Source: Aquatica leii (Eukaryota > Arthropoda > Insecta > Coleoptera > Lampyridae). From it: DNA of 64,000 bases. The translations under genes were made by a program, and so were the position numbers. Of the stretch, positions 1 through 12,094 are shown piece after piece; within the stretch, counting starts at the first letter, position 1; every line of letters begins with the position of its first letter. The notes beneath the pieces were generated by a model. It saw only the letters and a program-made list of their open reading frames with translations. It was not told the DNA's origin and searched no databases. The stretch covers positions 92,537,389 to 92,601,388 of the forward strand of contig CM069435.1 in NCBI GenBank assembly GCA_035610365.1, given 5' to 3'.

Positions 1-209
1 GCAGGTTTAAGTACTTTTAAGTGCCATTGCAGTGTACTTTTTATCTTCTTTTCCTTTTCAGTTTTGACCGGTTTAAGTGAATATAGTCACTGACATTAGA
101 AGTGTTACACACAAAAGAAACAATTTCTTCAGCTTGATTTTTTGACAATGTAGTAATCTTACATTAAGAATCAAACAATAACATTAGCAAGACATTTTAT
201 TAACATGTA

Positions 210-830
210 ATTAAAAAAAAATGTTAATGTGTTTGGCGACCCCGTACACGTCTAGGCACAAAATGAGATGGTTGATGTCTGTTTGTGGTTACTCATTCCA
301 AGCAACTTGAACTTCGTGGATTAACTGTGTCAAAGTTTGTGAAGGATGGTGCAAAGTGGACAGTCTCCTCCTCATCACATCCAGTGAACGAAGTGCTCAC
401 GGCAAAACATTAACGCCTGCTTTTTAAAGGAGTAACAGTGCTGTGTACATACCGCTCAACAGCAAACCCAATATCACGTCGCTCTCTACGGCTGCGTATT
501 ACCCTTCTTCGGTCATCGTGCATACCTAGACATAATCGCAAATACGACATTATATCATTTTCTTCCTCAATGCTGCTGTTCTCTGCACTAGTTCAAATGT
601 TAACGACAGTGATCCGAAATCAAAATAGAAGCACTTGTAGACGGTATGAAAAAGACTTGAATTCGAAGATATAGTGCACGCATAATAACAAGTCTACCTT
701 CTTCTCCAAACCATTGGTCAGAAATTTGGCGTGTAGTAGCAAAGCGGTGTCGTAGAGCCAATTGTCTGAAGTGCTTATCTTGACGCTCTGTGGTACGCCT
801 CGATTGTCCAGTTAGTTTTCTTTATGATCG
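210..830 (-). pseudogene. Tc1-like transposase remnant
   Basis: Read on the minus strand this stretch gives, in order, three blocks typical of Tc1-type DDE transposases. The first is an N-terminal helix-turn-helix-like block (TERQDKHFRQLALRHRF, about 800-740). The second is a middle block with DDRRRVIRSRRERRDIG (about 520-460). The third is a C-terminal block with LHHPSQTLTQLIHEVQVAWN followed by a stop and DINHLI (about 340-250), which matches the usual Tc1 ending. The blocks lie in different frames with stops between them. The whole spans about 620 bp, where a full Tc1 transposase needs about 1 kb, so internal sequence is missing. It cannot encode an active enzyme. The family is fairly sure; no terminal inverted repeats were identified. 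Confidence 0.65.
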
Positions 831-1468
831 TCTACTTTCTTTTTTCTACATACGACACACACACATTGCCATAATTGCAGTACAATTAATAAGGCGGCTA
901 ATTTCGGGATAGGATAAACCAACATCCCGATAGGTAACAAATCTACCGCTTTCAAAGTCGCTGACATGGTGATAATTTTGACGTTTTCAAACTCGAAGCA
1001 TTCTGTTCCGCTTAACACTAGTAGACGGAGGCACAATAACTAAAAACATCTGTACTAGTCAACTCTTCATTTCTTCACAAATGAAATGAAATTTTGTTTT
1101 TACAAAAAAATGATCAAAGATAAACAGTTGAAATAATCACCATAGCATGCTTTAAATATAGTCATTCTGCTGCCAAAAAACAAAGTTGAAGAAATTATTC
1201 GTTCTGGGTGTAAGACTTCTATCATTTCTTTGTACTACAATATTCTTAATCAAAAAATCTTGTAGACGTAATTAGCTCTGTAAATAAAACTTTAGTTTAA
1301 CGTTTTTATTTTCTGAATCTTCACTTCTTTATATACAAGTAGTTTTTGTAATTTGAAGAGAGTTCTCTTTGCAATTTGCGCGTTTGGACGAGAGTGTACA
1401 AAGATTCATAATAAGGTAAGTAACCACTTACTACTAATGTGAAAACTCAGCACTAAAAACGAGAAGTT
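831..1468. other. no gene recognised
   Basis: AT-rich sequence with no open frame resembling a known protein. It lies between the Tc1-like remnant and the non-LTR endonuclease fragment. Its last part may be the 5' end of the following non-LTR element, but nothing in it proves this. Confidence 0.5.
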
Positions 1469-2650
1469 GTGGAATTGGTGCAGTTCTGCGGACAAAACAA
1501 AATACAACTAGGGGTCTGTTGTGAGTTCAATGTACACCATATGGTTTGGGTAAGCAGTGAAAATAACAGAAGAAATGAAGCACTTTTAGAATTTATTATT
1601 AATAATAAACTAGAAGTCGTAAATCGAAGAAATAAGTGTACCGTTATCATAGATACAAAAAGATTAGTAATCGACATTACATTCGGCACAGCACACCTGT
1701 GCATTGAAATAAGAGAGTGGCATGTGTCTTATCACTCTCCGACCATACGTACATAAAGTTTAAATTCGAATTGCTATATGGAGAAGTGAACACCTACAGA
1801 ATCCTAAGAACCTGCAGCTGGAATCTCTTTAAAGAGACACTTAAGCAGGAACTGGACAAATGTCAGTCAACATTTTGAACAAAAGTAGAAATAGAATTGA
1901 TGAAGGATATCAAAAGAATCTATCAAAAACGCTTACGAAAATAGTTGCCCATTCAAAATCAGCCGAGATAACCTTTGTCGAAATTTAGAACTTTCTTTTT
2001 TAAAGAATCAAACTTGTAAGCTTTTTAACCGAAAAAACTAGAAAATGGAAAGAATACAAAATTTGTTGTCAAAAATATGGCTACGCTATTAGAAAAACAA
2101 AAGAAAAATCCTGGAAAAAACATTTTCAAAAAATTTGAAAAATTATCAGAATGTGTTAGGCTGCAGAAAGCTTTAGGAAAACATAGCTAAGGTAAATTGA
2201 GGTCATTGCAAAAACCACAAGGAGGTTATACTTTATCCGGAAAGGACACTCTAGAATTAATGCTAAAAACGCATTTTCCGGAAAATACATCCATACTTGC
2301 AAATGTAGTAACAAGTTGAAACATGACATAATTAAAAACGAGAGTTAAAAGAAGACTGAAAACTAGCTAACAAGCTGGTGGACAAAAGTAAGAGTATTTA
2401 GACTGCAAAGTCTTTTGCAGGTCTCGATGGGATATTACCAATCACGCTACAACAAGGACTGGAATTTGGCGAGAATCATACTCCCAGATACAATCTTTTT
2501 ATCCAATTAACTTGACATCTTTTATGCTATTGAAAAATTAATAAAAATAGATATTAAAAACGGAGTGCTGGGTAAGTCGTGTGAACTGAACATATATGCT
2601 CACACACAGAATTGAAAGTTCTTTAAGCAACCAAGATATTGCACTGGGAG
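1469..2650 (+). pseudogene. Non-LTR retrotransposon remnant: endonuclease and start of reverse transcriptase
   Basis: An open stretch of about 95 codons (1469-1756) carries the C-terminal half of an apurinic-like endonuclease as found in jockey/R1-type elements: FNVHHMVW in place of the usual DxNAHHxxW, then LLEFIINNKLEVVNR, VIDITFG and WHVSYH. Past its stop the similarity continues in broken frames. A linker contains KTKEKSWKKHF (about 2095-2125), ALRTHFP-like residues and a segment resembling the RPISLTSFLLKTLEKLI block that precedes RT motif A (about 2490-2560). The sequence stops resembling this element near 2650, where another retroelement begins. Multiple stops and frameshifts make it a dead copy. 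The clade (jockey versus R1/LOA) is not settled. Confidence 0.6.
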
Positions 2651-2659
2651 TTTTCTTAG

Positions 2660-4080
2660 TTGATAACATCACTATTGACTATTAGGAAAGTTGTCAAAGA
2701 GATCTTCTGTCCAAGTTTAGGCGCATCCTAAGAAAACTAGGATCGGATGCGGAAAAAATAACTAGTGAGGTGAAGAATAACAAATCGAAGAGAGCTAAGA
2801 GAGTAGTTGGAAACAGTAAGCAATGCTACCAGCATGATAACCAGAAACGAAATATTGAATGCTGGCATGACAGGAAAAGTAAAAAAAAATTGTGCCTGCA
2901 TAAACAGAAGAAACAAGCAAAAACGAGAGAGATAAGAACACAGAACTACAAAGGGAAAGAGAAAGAAAGACTAGAAAAGATAAACAGTGAAATGGCAAGA
3001 GAGAAGACCATAGAACGTTGTTCCAGGCTAACTAGAGTAAGAGAATCGCTGAAGAAAGCCTTCACAGTTGTTAAATCCAAAGGAGCAAGGGAATGGAAAG
3101 CAAGAAAAACATAGTGTGTGTGGTTGAAAGCAAGGCTGGGAACAAAGAATGTAGGGAAGAAGCGGCATATTTAAACGAGAAAGAAAAGAGCGTCAACGCA
3201 TGTAAGAAAAAAGAGAGCAAGTGATTCTGCTACATCAAGAGAAAATGCAGCGGAGTAATAAGAGAAGAAGATAAAGATAAGAAAGTGGATATTGTAGGAA
3301 TGCTTAAAATAGACGGGATAATAAAACAAATCTATAAAGAGATGGGGAAAGTGGTGAGCAACTGCGTAAAAAAACCAAAGTGTTGGAGTATTTAGGCAAT
3401 GATAGCGGTTTTAACAGCTCGATATATGGAGAAAGGAAAAGCAATAAGTGGAGTAGTAAAAAAAAAGTAGAACGCGACACAATGTTTGTAAAGATCAAGA
3501 AAGGATATAGTTACGCTGACACGATCAGAAAACTAAGGAAGCACATTGAAGAGATAAGGGTAAAAGTCACAGAGGTCAGAAACTTAAGAAGTGGGGTAGT
3601 GGCAATTAAAATACTGGAAAAAAAGAAGGTGAAAATGAAAAAATGAAGGAGTGTGTGAATAAATGCTTGGAAACGAAAGACTTAAAGATGACGAGTGAAA
3701 GGAAAGTAATGCTAAAGGTGTTCGATGTAAATGATACAGTGGGGAAAGAAGATATAGAAGAGGCAATACATAAGATAGTAAAAAAAGGAGGTGACAAAAA
3801 CACAGGCTTTAAGGTTATAAAACTGGGAGAGAGAAATAGAAGCAAAAAAGGATGGTAATGAATAAGAGTGGAAGTAAGGAAGTGAGGTATTGTGGCTACA
3901 AAAAAAAAATAAGAATATAGTCGCAAGAGTTTAGAATAAAAGAGAGCCCATGAGACAAAAGAGTGTAAAAATAATATTAAATGTTACGTGTGTGGTGTAG
4001 ATAGACGCAGAGCAGATAGTATAAGGTGTGAAAAGCTTAGAAAGGTGGCAGAGAGAATGAAAAACGTGAATGAAAAAAGT
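2660..4080 (+). pseudogene. R1-like non-LTR element ORF1 (gag-like) remnant
   Basis: Lysine- and glutamate-rich reading frames (2770-3114, 3380-3646, 3643-3858) are followed by a broken zinc-knuckle region near 3980-4030 (CYVCGVDRRRADSIRC). DTMFVKIKKGYSYADTIRKL and a downstream V-K-x-x-x-L-x-R-x-x-K block (about 3476-3740) match the layout of the nucleic-acid-binding ORF1 protein of R1-clade elements, which ends in CCHC knuckles. The frames are interrupted by stops and a frameshift at about 3640. The next frames belong to ORF2 of the same element. The protein would package element RNA; this copy cannot. Confidence 0.55.
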
Positions 4081-4089
4081 TTTACATGG

Positions 4090-5640
4090 AAACGTTAATA
4101 GAAGCATTGCAGCGTAGAAACTTTTGAAGTACACTGCGCTATGTCGGAATTAAAGTAGAAAGATGCGGTAGCAACGTAAAAGGACAAGGCTTGATGATAG
4201 TAGAAGTAGAAAATATTACTATTTGCGGAGCCTACGTCTCCCCCAATAAAGGAAGCAAAGATAAAAGGCAGAAAAGTCATATTGACAAGAGACGTAAACT
4301 CCAAGCATGTCGTAGGGATCGACCTTTACGAATTGGAGGAGAGAAGTCGTCGCGGAATTGGGAGCGTCCTTCGGACTTACCGTGACCAACGGAAAACGTT
4401 CACCAACGCGTGAAAGCTAGAAAAATGATGACAAGAATAATGGAAAACAAAGAAAAGCGGTACAGAGCAGAATACGAATGGGAAAAAGCATGAGAAGAAA
4501 AGAAAAGAAAAAGCAGAACTAAAAAAGGCAAAAATTAAAAGTAAAAAACAGAACTGGAAGAGCCTATTAACAGACCTTGAGAAAGATGCATTGGGAAATG
4601 GATACAAGATCGTGACACGAAAATTTGGTATGAAAGTAAAAGTCAGTATGAAAGCAGAAAAAAGAGTGCGTCTATTGAGAGAACACGGTAAGATCGAGTA
4701 GAAAACGATGCCGGTCAACGAGGTACCGGTAGCAACAAAAGAGGAGCTAAAAATGCCGTAAGGAGCATGAAAAATGGAGCCTGATGAGATAACGGCAGAA
4801 ATTCTAACCACTCCCTGCCGAGTGATTGGGGACCTGTTGTCATGCGTCAACTAATGTTTTAGAAGCGGTCTTTTCTCAAGAGACTGGAAGAATGGAAGTT
4901 TGCGCTGGTCCCAAAACCTACTAAACTTAACAGAGAAGCCGGAGAATTTAGACCTTGTGGTAGTAGTAGAAAAAATGAGACAGTAGATGGAGACAGGAGA
5001 TAAATTAAATTAAAACCCATTTGGTTTTAGAAAAAACCAGTCTACCCTTTAAAAATTGTAGATAAGGTAAGGTGCTAAAACAGAGGGTGCTGCATTCTGG
5101 TACCACTCGACGTTCAGATCGCCTTCAACAGTGTGCCATGGTAGGGTCGTAGAATAGCAAAAGATTACTTCGGGGAGAGGTAGCTGTACGTCGGGGCAGA
5201 TAAATAAAATTGAACTAACGGCGGCGATCGATCTTAAGGCCGTGTGGAACTTCTATTACGACGGGTTACTGGAGCTGGCAATGCCGGACGGAGTCACGCT
5301 GTTGAGATACGCAGACGACCTAGCGATGGTAATCTAGTGAAGAGCTAGTTGGAAAATCACGATCTGTGTCTGGCCACGGATAAAACCGAAGTGGTAGCTC
5401 TGGTTAGACACAGAAAAATAAAGAATTTTTCCATAAGAGTGAAGGGTTTAAATGTCAAAAGTGGGAAGGCCTTGAGGTACTTAGGCGTGTGGATCGAAGA
5501 AAATGGTAGAATGACTGAGCATGTAAGACTCATGCTCAGCGTGGAAGGACGAAGTTCAGATCAAAGTTTAAAGTATGTAGAAGTGGCTTTCCTGTATGGG
5601 GTCCCAATAATGTACCAGACTTTAATATGGCTATCTTGAA
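4090..5640 (+). pseudogene. R1-like non-LTR element ORF2 (reverse transcriptase) remnant
   Basis: This is broken coding sequence on the same strand as the gag-like ORF1 just upstream. Near 4185-4250 it has an endonuclease-like stretch (VEVENITICGAYVSPNKG). Around 4880-4960 it has an RT lead-in (WKFALVPKPTK). The clearest part is 5349-5639, where the thumb region reads LCLATDKTEVVALVRHRKIK and RYLGVWIEENGRMTEHV, both signatures of the post-palm region of R1/jockey RTs. Much of the palm is scrambled, and no intact catalytic Y/FxDD box is seen; the stretch near 5305 reads as RYADDLAM in one frame. It is non-functional. Confidence 0.6.
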
Positions 5641-5785
5641 AATGCCTGCGGCAAGTAATCTTTAAGTGAGAGATTTCTAACGTCTATCTGCGGAGAAGAT
5701 GACGGATGAGTAACAAGAAAGATGAGATACGAGAAGGTGGACGCACATGCTAATTAGCAGAGTGGATGAGTCAGTGAAATGAGGT

Positions 5786-6245
5786 GTGACCGGGTTGAAC
5801 CACTATGTAGTCCAACTTCTGACGGATCACGAGAGTTTTGGCTCCTATCTCACAAGAATAAGAAAGAATTTAAAACAAGAAAAAATTAAATTAGGTAAAA
5901 ACCAACTGAGATGGCCTGTCGAACTTTTTGCAGGACACTGTCTACTTGTGGAACACCTCACTACTATAGAAGTGAAAGACATTCTTGATTGTAAGATGTG
6001 CAGAGAAGAAGAGAAAACCTCTCTTCACATACTATGCAAATGTTCAGTTTTTGTAAATGTTAGAGATTGACACTTTGGGGATAAGTGTGTAGAACCGAAA
6101 ATAATAGCAAACAAGCCTATAAGTCTGCTCTGAAATTCATTGAGAAAGTAGAAATGAAAGTTGAAACTATGAAGCACGACAAGCTTAGAGCTTAAGTGCG
6201 AGGACTAGTAAAAACCTAACCCAGAGAAATAATAATAATAAAATA
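5786..6245 (+). pseudogene. 3' end of a non-LTR element: RNase H/CCHC tail and AT-rich terminus
   Basis: A 94-codon frame (5786-6070) ends with a block resembling the conserved C-terminus of insect non-LTR ORF2 proteins: AGHCLLVEHLTTIEVKDILDCKMCREEEKTSLHILCKC. In the family this is usually TGH...L..HL...G....C..C...EET..H.LC.C. After the stop, a short 3' untranslated stretch ends in repeated AATAATAATAAAATAAAT (about 6228-6245), the simple-repeat tail expected where such an element integrated. It could be the 3' end of the 1469-2650 element, split by the R1-like insertion, or of the R1-like element itself; I lean to the first. Confidence 0.5.
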
Positions 6246-6249
6246 AATC

Positions 6250-7700
6250 TCTGCACTTTTGTGGCACAGTTAGGAATATTATTTAGGAACTTTTGAATAA
6301 TATTTCTTGATTGAATCGTATTGCTAGTTTCCTACATGGTAATTTCAATACTTTGTAGCATAGCATAGAATGTAGGTGATTCTTGAAAAATGTCACCAAA
6401 TCTTATTGCTTCTATGTAAGCACCCAAAAACCCACACTTAAGAATGCTGAATATATGTTTTTTTAAATGGTACTTTTGTTTTATTTTTTTAAAAAAATAT
6501 ATTTATCAAAGAAGCTGAAAAGCTTAAAGTTAACTAAATTTAACCGATTTAAAATGAAACGACGGATTATTTGATTAAACGCGAACGAATTGAAGTTGAA
6601 ATTTGAAAGTGATTATCAATAAATCAAATAAATAATAGAAAATATGAGCGAGTAGGCCACGTCGTCCCTAAATACCCGAAGCCCTAATATTTGACAGTAA
6701 CACATTGTGCCGCATGACAAATTGCAGCGAGAATGATTTTTTTTTGGAGAAGGTAACAACAAGGGCATTTCATCATCGAATACGAACCATTATGTAACGT
6801 GTAGGGTTATTAAACAACAGCAACTTTCAAGCGCTTTTTCCGTCATGAAAAACAACTAGGAAAAAAATTGGACCAAAACGCGTACTTGTGGGAAAATTCA
6901 ATCTGGAACACACACTACATTAAAACCGCAATGTTTACCAACATATGTTTCTCGCTAAAAATCCCTAAAGTATTTGCAAATATTGGGGGTTCAGGCTTTT
7001 ACAAATATTAAATTACAGAAAGAAAATTGATCGGTTAAATGCGCGCCGGCCTTTTTGGCTTCGATGTACATTAGTAATTCAGAGTTTGCAAATGTAATAT
7101 ATGTATACGCCGCTGTATGGTGTTATGCTAATTTTACTACCCTCGCTTAAAATAATATTTGTCTATCAGTTAAATGTTACATTCAATGGACTTCCATTCA
7201 TACCGCCGTGCCTCGATTTTTTATTTACTTTTCTGTTGAGTTTTAACCCGGTTGGACAATAATTGATATACATTTAATAAGCGTATCATTGTACGAGCAA
7301 TGATCGATAGAATCATTCCTATTGATTATTGACTCATTGTCGTTTTCACTGTAATATTGCGTTCGCACAAAGGTGCGATGACAAATCGCTTTTCTTTTTG
7401 CGTGATTGATGATTCCTCTCTAACAGTTTTTCAATTCATGCTTGTCGAAAATTCGACCAGAAATTATATAAATTATGCCGTTGTGAAATAGTGTGACCGA
7501 GTTTCTTTTTCGTGCAAAAAATCCGGGGATCACGAGAAACGGTAGCGCCGCACCGAAAGGTGTCAATTGCAGACGTTGCGCTTGCACCGCGACGTCTGCC
7601 GAACTTTTAACGTTAACGGATAAATCAAAGCTGCAACGCGGGTTAATTACGTCGTTTGTTGCAAAATAGAGTTGGCTCTGTGACGCTAGAGCGTTGTCGC
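6250..7700. other. no gene recognised
   Basis: AT-rich sequence with no coding or repeat structure that I can name. Short G+C-richer patches occur near 7530-7620. No tRNA-like or rRNA-like segment was seen. Confidence 0.5.
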
Positions 7701-7704
7701 CTTT

Positions 7705-7990
7705 GTGCTTAGATTCGTGTTTGTTTCACAGCGTTCTTGATTTGGCAGTAGCAATTCTATTACGATGCATAATTTATCAGTCTTTATAAAAACTAACTTT
7801 ACTTAGTTACTACACTAATCTAAGTTATTTTAAAGTAATATGTCTAACCTAAACTAATTATTGTAGGTCAACTGCGGCAGAGTATACTCTGGAACGCTTC
7901 GATTCGTGTTTGTTTCATAACGTTCTTGACTTTTTGGAAACATTTCTGTAACGCGTCATCTGCAATAGTCTTTATAAAAGTAGAAGACTT
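7705..7990. repeat. Diverged direct repeat pair
   Basis: Two stretches of about 85 bp (7709-7795 and 7897-7985) share GATTCGTGTTTGTTTCA, CGTTCTTGA and AGTCTTTATAAAA in the same order and spacing. They differ at scattered bases. This is a tandem duplication of about 190 bp that has since diverged. Function unknown. Confidence 0.55.
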
Positions 7991-8263
7991 AAAATATCAA
8001 TCAATTTTTTTTGTCAGTCAGTGTTATGGTAAGAAAGTTTAATTCGCAAAAATCTGAAGAAACTCAAAAGTAATTTACTACTAAAACTAACCAATAAAAC
8101 CAGGAACCGTTAATTTTTTTGTTATCGAAATTGACTTTTAAATTATTATTTCTATTCTGATTAAAAAACTCAGAAGATTCATCCAACAACAATAAGTTAT
8201 TAAAAATATAGTTGGATATACTTTATTGAGTTAAGATTATGAGATTTCTACAGCGTAGAGAAG

Positions 8264-8322
8264 CAAACGCGTGACCTGGAAAACGTCACGTTTCATCACG
8301 TCACTTGTTTGCTTCTGTTAGA
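8264..8322. repeat. Imperfect inverted repeat
   Basis: GAAGCAAACGCGTGAC near 8268 is answered by GTCACTTGTTTGCTTC near 8303 in inverse orientation, 14 of 16 bases pairing. ACGTCACGTTTCATCACGTCA lies in the loop and adds a second small palindrome. It may be a hairpin or a minimal transposon footprint. Confidence 0.5.
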
Positions 8323-8329
8323 TAAATGT

Positions 8330-10130
8330 TTCTCTATTCAAAATAGATTTCTTTGAATTTGTTTAGGTATAATAACCAGCAGTTGATGTAAAGGAAAGAT
8401 TTTTTAGTCACGAAGACTTTTGTTTCTTAATCGCCACTTTTTAACTACAACGACATAAGCATGGATTAAAAAGATGACTTTGTGATATCAATTACCACAC
8501 AAAAAAAAACTAGTATACGTTTAAACCAAGATTAGTAAAAGAGACTCAGTCTACGGCGGCGGTTTTATGTTGGTAGAAGACTAGCAAATTTAGTTTACTT
8601 TTACTTTTTATTCTTGTTCCAGTGCAGGCCCGGCGTTTGTTTACGTAAAACTGAATAGGTTTGCATTTAATTCTGGAATTATTATCTGTTTGACAATCAG
8701 AAAGGTTTACCGCATTTCGACGTAGTAGTAGGGGAGGGTGTAGACCCACCAAACGACCCAAACTTTCTTGGTACAAGTTTTCCACAGTAGGATAGATATG
8801 AAGAAATGTTTTTAGTAGAAAGAGAGTCTAGTCATATTTAGTCGGATGAGCTAAGTAACGGAACGTCTAAGAAAACCTGTTTTGGAGAAGACGGACTTAG
8901 ATCAATGTGTAAACAGACAAGAGAAGTAGAGTCGGTTTAAGTAGCAACGACGAAAAAAAAACTAAAAATCAAAATAAATTTTTACTTTGCCGTCGCGTAC
9001 TTAAAAATAAGAAAACTAAAACCATGCAAACACGTTATCAAACTTAAATTTTTCTACCGCAGACTTTGATCTCTCTTTCCAAAAAATGTATACATGTTTA
9101 CATCAGAAATTAGTCTAAAGATGGCTTGAAAACAATTGGAAAAATCTAATTTTCGACAAGCAAGAGTGTCAGAAACGCTACACGATGGATACAGATCGTC
9201 ATCATGGGACCTAAGCATTCTGTCCTATAACAAAATATCCGGGATAGAAGAATGAGTAGTAAGAGTAGAAAGATTTTTATTTTACGTTTTGCAAACGGTT
9301 TACTATCCGTAGCTTTCAAGATCTCAAAATGAGTGGTTTTACCATGCTGTCGGCACACCAATTTTAGATTTGTCTGAACGGCATAGCTTTTGTTAAGTCT
9401 TAGTGTAGTAGCAGGACGATCTAACCGTTCATGAATACAAGTTTTTGCGCGGTATTGAATGAAATCTGTGTAAAAGGAAGTTTGCAAAATCAATATCTAC
9501 CTCTTGGAATACAAAATCTGAAATAAGTAGAAAATTTTTTTTTCATCGGGGTTTTGACACTCAGTGATACTATAGACGGCTTGAAATACTCCAAAATATT
9601 GTTTTTGTGCATTTATTTTGAGGATGGATTTATAGTGGATTGTGATTACAGGCGAATGCTGAGTAGGGTAGGAAAACTCGAACGTAAAAGCACGTTTATT
9701 TCTCAGGCACCAATTTGCTTAATTGGTGAAAGTTAGATTAAATCTAGGTTACGCTGTACTTGTCTATAGATCTGTTTTCTAAAAGCTAAATTAGTAGACA
9801 GCTGTACGTAGATCGTAGATGTCTAACATGCTGGTCAATCGTATTTCGATCCAACGTTTAAAAAAACCTAATCCATAGCCGCTCTACGTTAAACTGATTA
9901 TTAAGACAGTTTAAGATTGCTGATTGTACTGCGCATCAGTATAGTATAAAAATATCCACACAGCCAAATTTATGAAAAAAAAATATAGACGAAGAGCTAG
10001 CCGATCTGGCAAGAGTATGCACCAAGTCAACATTTTTTACCTTCCGATACCAAGCTTACGAACAGACGGAAGGAGCTGCGATGGAATTGCTCCTGTCCCC
10101 AACTCCAGCAAACACATTCATGGAATGTAA
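8330..10130. other. no gene recognised
   Basis: Two minus-strand open frames (8546-8785 and 9146-9493, 79 and 115 codons) and one plus-strand frame (9554-9736) are present. None resembles a family I know, and none has flanking splice sites or a convincing context. The composition is that of decayed mobile DNA. Confidence 0.4.
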
Positions 10131-10139
10131 TAGCAAAGG

Positions 10140-10510
10140 CTTCCGTGGCCGGAGTCTATACTAACATAAGATGAAAACGTCTTTGGACGGGTTTAGATCG
10201 TGTCATTGTTGTAACTAAAGTTGCCAACGTTTCGCCCACTTTCGTAAGGAGCTCTATCAGGGCGTGAGAAAAATTGAAGAACTCAAACAAGTAACCGAAA
10301 TCTAACTAAAAACCTCTCAAAAGTTAGGTAATTAATTTGTGAACCATGTCAGATTCTAAACTATAAAAAGGTAAGAAAGCATGCAATAAACTGGAAAAAG
10401 CTAATGACAATCTAACAAAAAACCACTACAGAGTTAAGTAATCAACTCGTGAACCAAGCCAGATTCTAAACTATAAAAGTGGCTTAAGAAAAAGTAGTCT
10501 TCGTATATAA
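10140..10510 (-). repeat. Penelope-like element terminal repeat (copy 1)
   Basis: This sequence recurs at 12095-12480, inside the 40995-41506 foldback, near 43690-43910 and in part at 54085-54250. It contains the shared block CCAACGTTTCGCCCACTTTCG (about 10224-10245), which on the minus strand forms a hammerhead-like core; here the CTGATGA box is changed to CTGATAGA. Two internal copies of a segment with CAGATTCTAAACTATAAAA lie about 110 bp apart. It directly abuts the minus-strand Penelope coding remnant, so it is that element's 3' terminal repeat. Confidence 0.65.
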
Positions 10511-11900
10511 AGAAAAAGTATAGTCAAAACTGGTTAAGTTCGACTTTGATTAGGTTACAGTCAAAAAGAGGCGTGTTTTTGATAAAGGAGTAATGACCAG
10601 GAACCAAAAAGGTGATACCTCAAAACCATGATCACGATTAAAGTTATTGGGATGTTTGATTTTTTTTATACTCTCTCGGATTTTTCTATTGAAAAAGAAT
10701 AGAGATTTTGCAATCACCGAAACGTTATCAAAATCTATATTGTGACTTGTAGTAAAATGATGTTCAGCAACCGCAAACTTAGAAACATGCTTTTCCTTAT
10801 ACAACAATCATGTTCGATAATGAATGTAATGACGGAACGGCCGGTTTCACCAATGTAGACTAAGCCACATGAGCAAGGAATTTGGTATACACTATAAAAT
10901 GAAACTGTAGGAAATTTGTCCTTGGGAGAAGAAAGAATCTGAGAGATTTTGTCAGTCGAGTTGAATATGGGTTTAATACCGTTCTTACAAAAAAGTTTTC
11001 TTATTTGATCTGTACTTTGTGAATGTAAGGTAAAAATGCCTAGTCTAAATTCTCAAGTTGGCAAATAGAAAAAGCGCCATGAACCAAATACTCAATAACA
11101 GAACGCTTTTGTGCAGAATGATGATAAGACGAAGCAAGAAGGTATCTGTCCGTATGGATGGGTTTGGGATAAACAGAATGGCCCAGAAGTTCGTCAGGTG
11201 TACGAGTCAGAAAAACGTCGGGAAAAGGGAGAGAACCGTCAGTTTCGATTTTCATAGTAAATTTGATATCTAGGTGTTAATTATTTAAATGATCACGAAA
11301 CTTCGAGATGACTATGAGACCAAACAATAAACGTGTCATCAACATACCTAAAGCATACTTTAAGTTATAATATTTATGATTCCAAAGCAAACGTTTCAAA
11401 AGATTGCATAAAAATGTTAACTACAACAGGTGATAGAGAAAAACCCAAAGCAGCAGCAGAAACCTGTTCGTAAAATTTGTTATCAAATTGGAAATAAGTG
11501 CATGATAAACACGTTTGAATAAGAGGAACCAAACTCAAGTCCTTGCCATGTTGAGACAGAATCTGTTCGATGATAATAAGTGAATCCTCAATAAAAACTT
11601 TTGTAAAAAGTGAAGTGACATTAAAACTCACAAGAAGATCTTGGGGTGCAAACTTTATAGTTTCTAAATGTTGAATAAAATGCTGAGCGTTAAAATATCT
11701 TCTTTACGAATACGTTTGCGAGCAACCGCAAAATTCAAACTCTCAGATAGCATCGATTCCTGTTCTGAAGTAAGAGTCGAACTAGATAAATTGACGACCA
11801 TCTTCAAAAAGTTAGTAGCGAATGATTCTTAGATTCCAATAATTGAAACTTTTTGAAATAACCTTCAGTGCTTAGTGGTAGAGTGGTATTTGACTACTAA
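10511..11900 (-). pseudogene. Penelope-like element: RT plus GIY-YIG remnant (copy 1)
   Basis: On the minus strand, from 11900 down, the order is that of a Penelope-like element. The N-terminal part has VVNLSSSTLTSEQESMLS (about 11805-11750). The RT palm follows with SFNVTSLFTKVFIEDSL and TYFQFDNKFYEQVSAAALG (11631-11374). Next comes the RT/linker block with GSLPFPDVFLTRTPDELLGH and HTDRYLLASSYHHSAQKRS (11255-11040). Last is the GIY-YIG endonuclease tail with AVAEHHFTTSHNIDFDNV and HPNNFNRDHGFE (10807-10550). The YxDD catalytic box falls in a damaged stretch between the RT segments. Stops and frameshifts separate the pieces, so the copy is dead. Confidence 0.8.
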
Positions 11901-12094
11901 AGTAATGTTGTCAAAGAGATTATAATCACCCGAGGATCAAGTGTTGGCCAACTGAAGATGAAGATAAAAGAGCCTCTCTCTCGTCTAGTTTGCTTAATCC
12001 ATTAGCGTATCAACGCTAGACTAGCACGGTTTAACGAGTTTATAGCAAACTTTGGAAAATACGGAGGTTTTAGAATAAATATTATAATAGCAAA

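Noticed and set aside
438-674. Plus-strand frame at 438-674
   Set aside because: It is antisense to the middle of the Tc1-like transposase remnant.
8546-9493. Two minus-strand frames of 79 and 115 codons as genes
   Set aside because: No recognisable domain, splice sites or context; they look like chance frames in decayed repeats.
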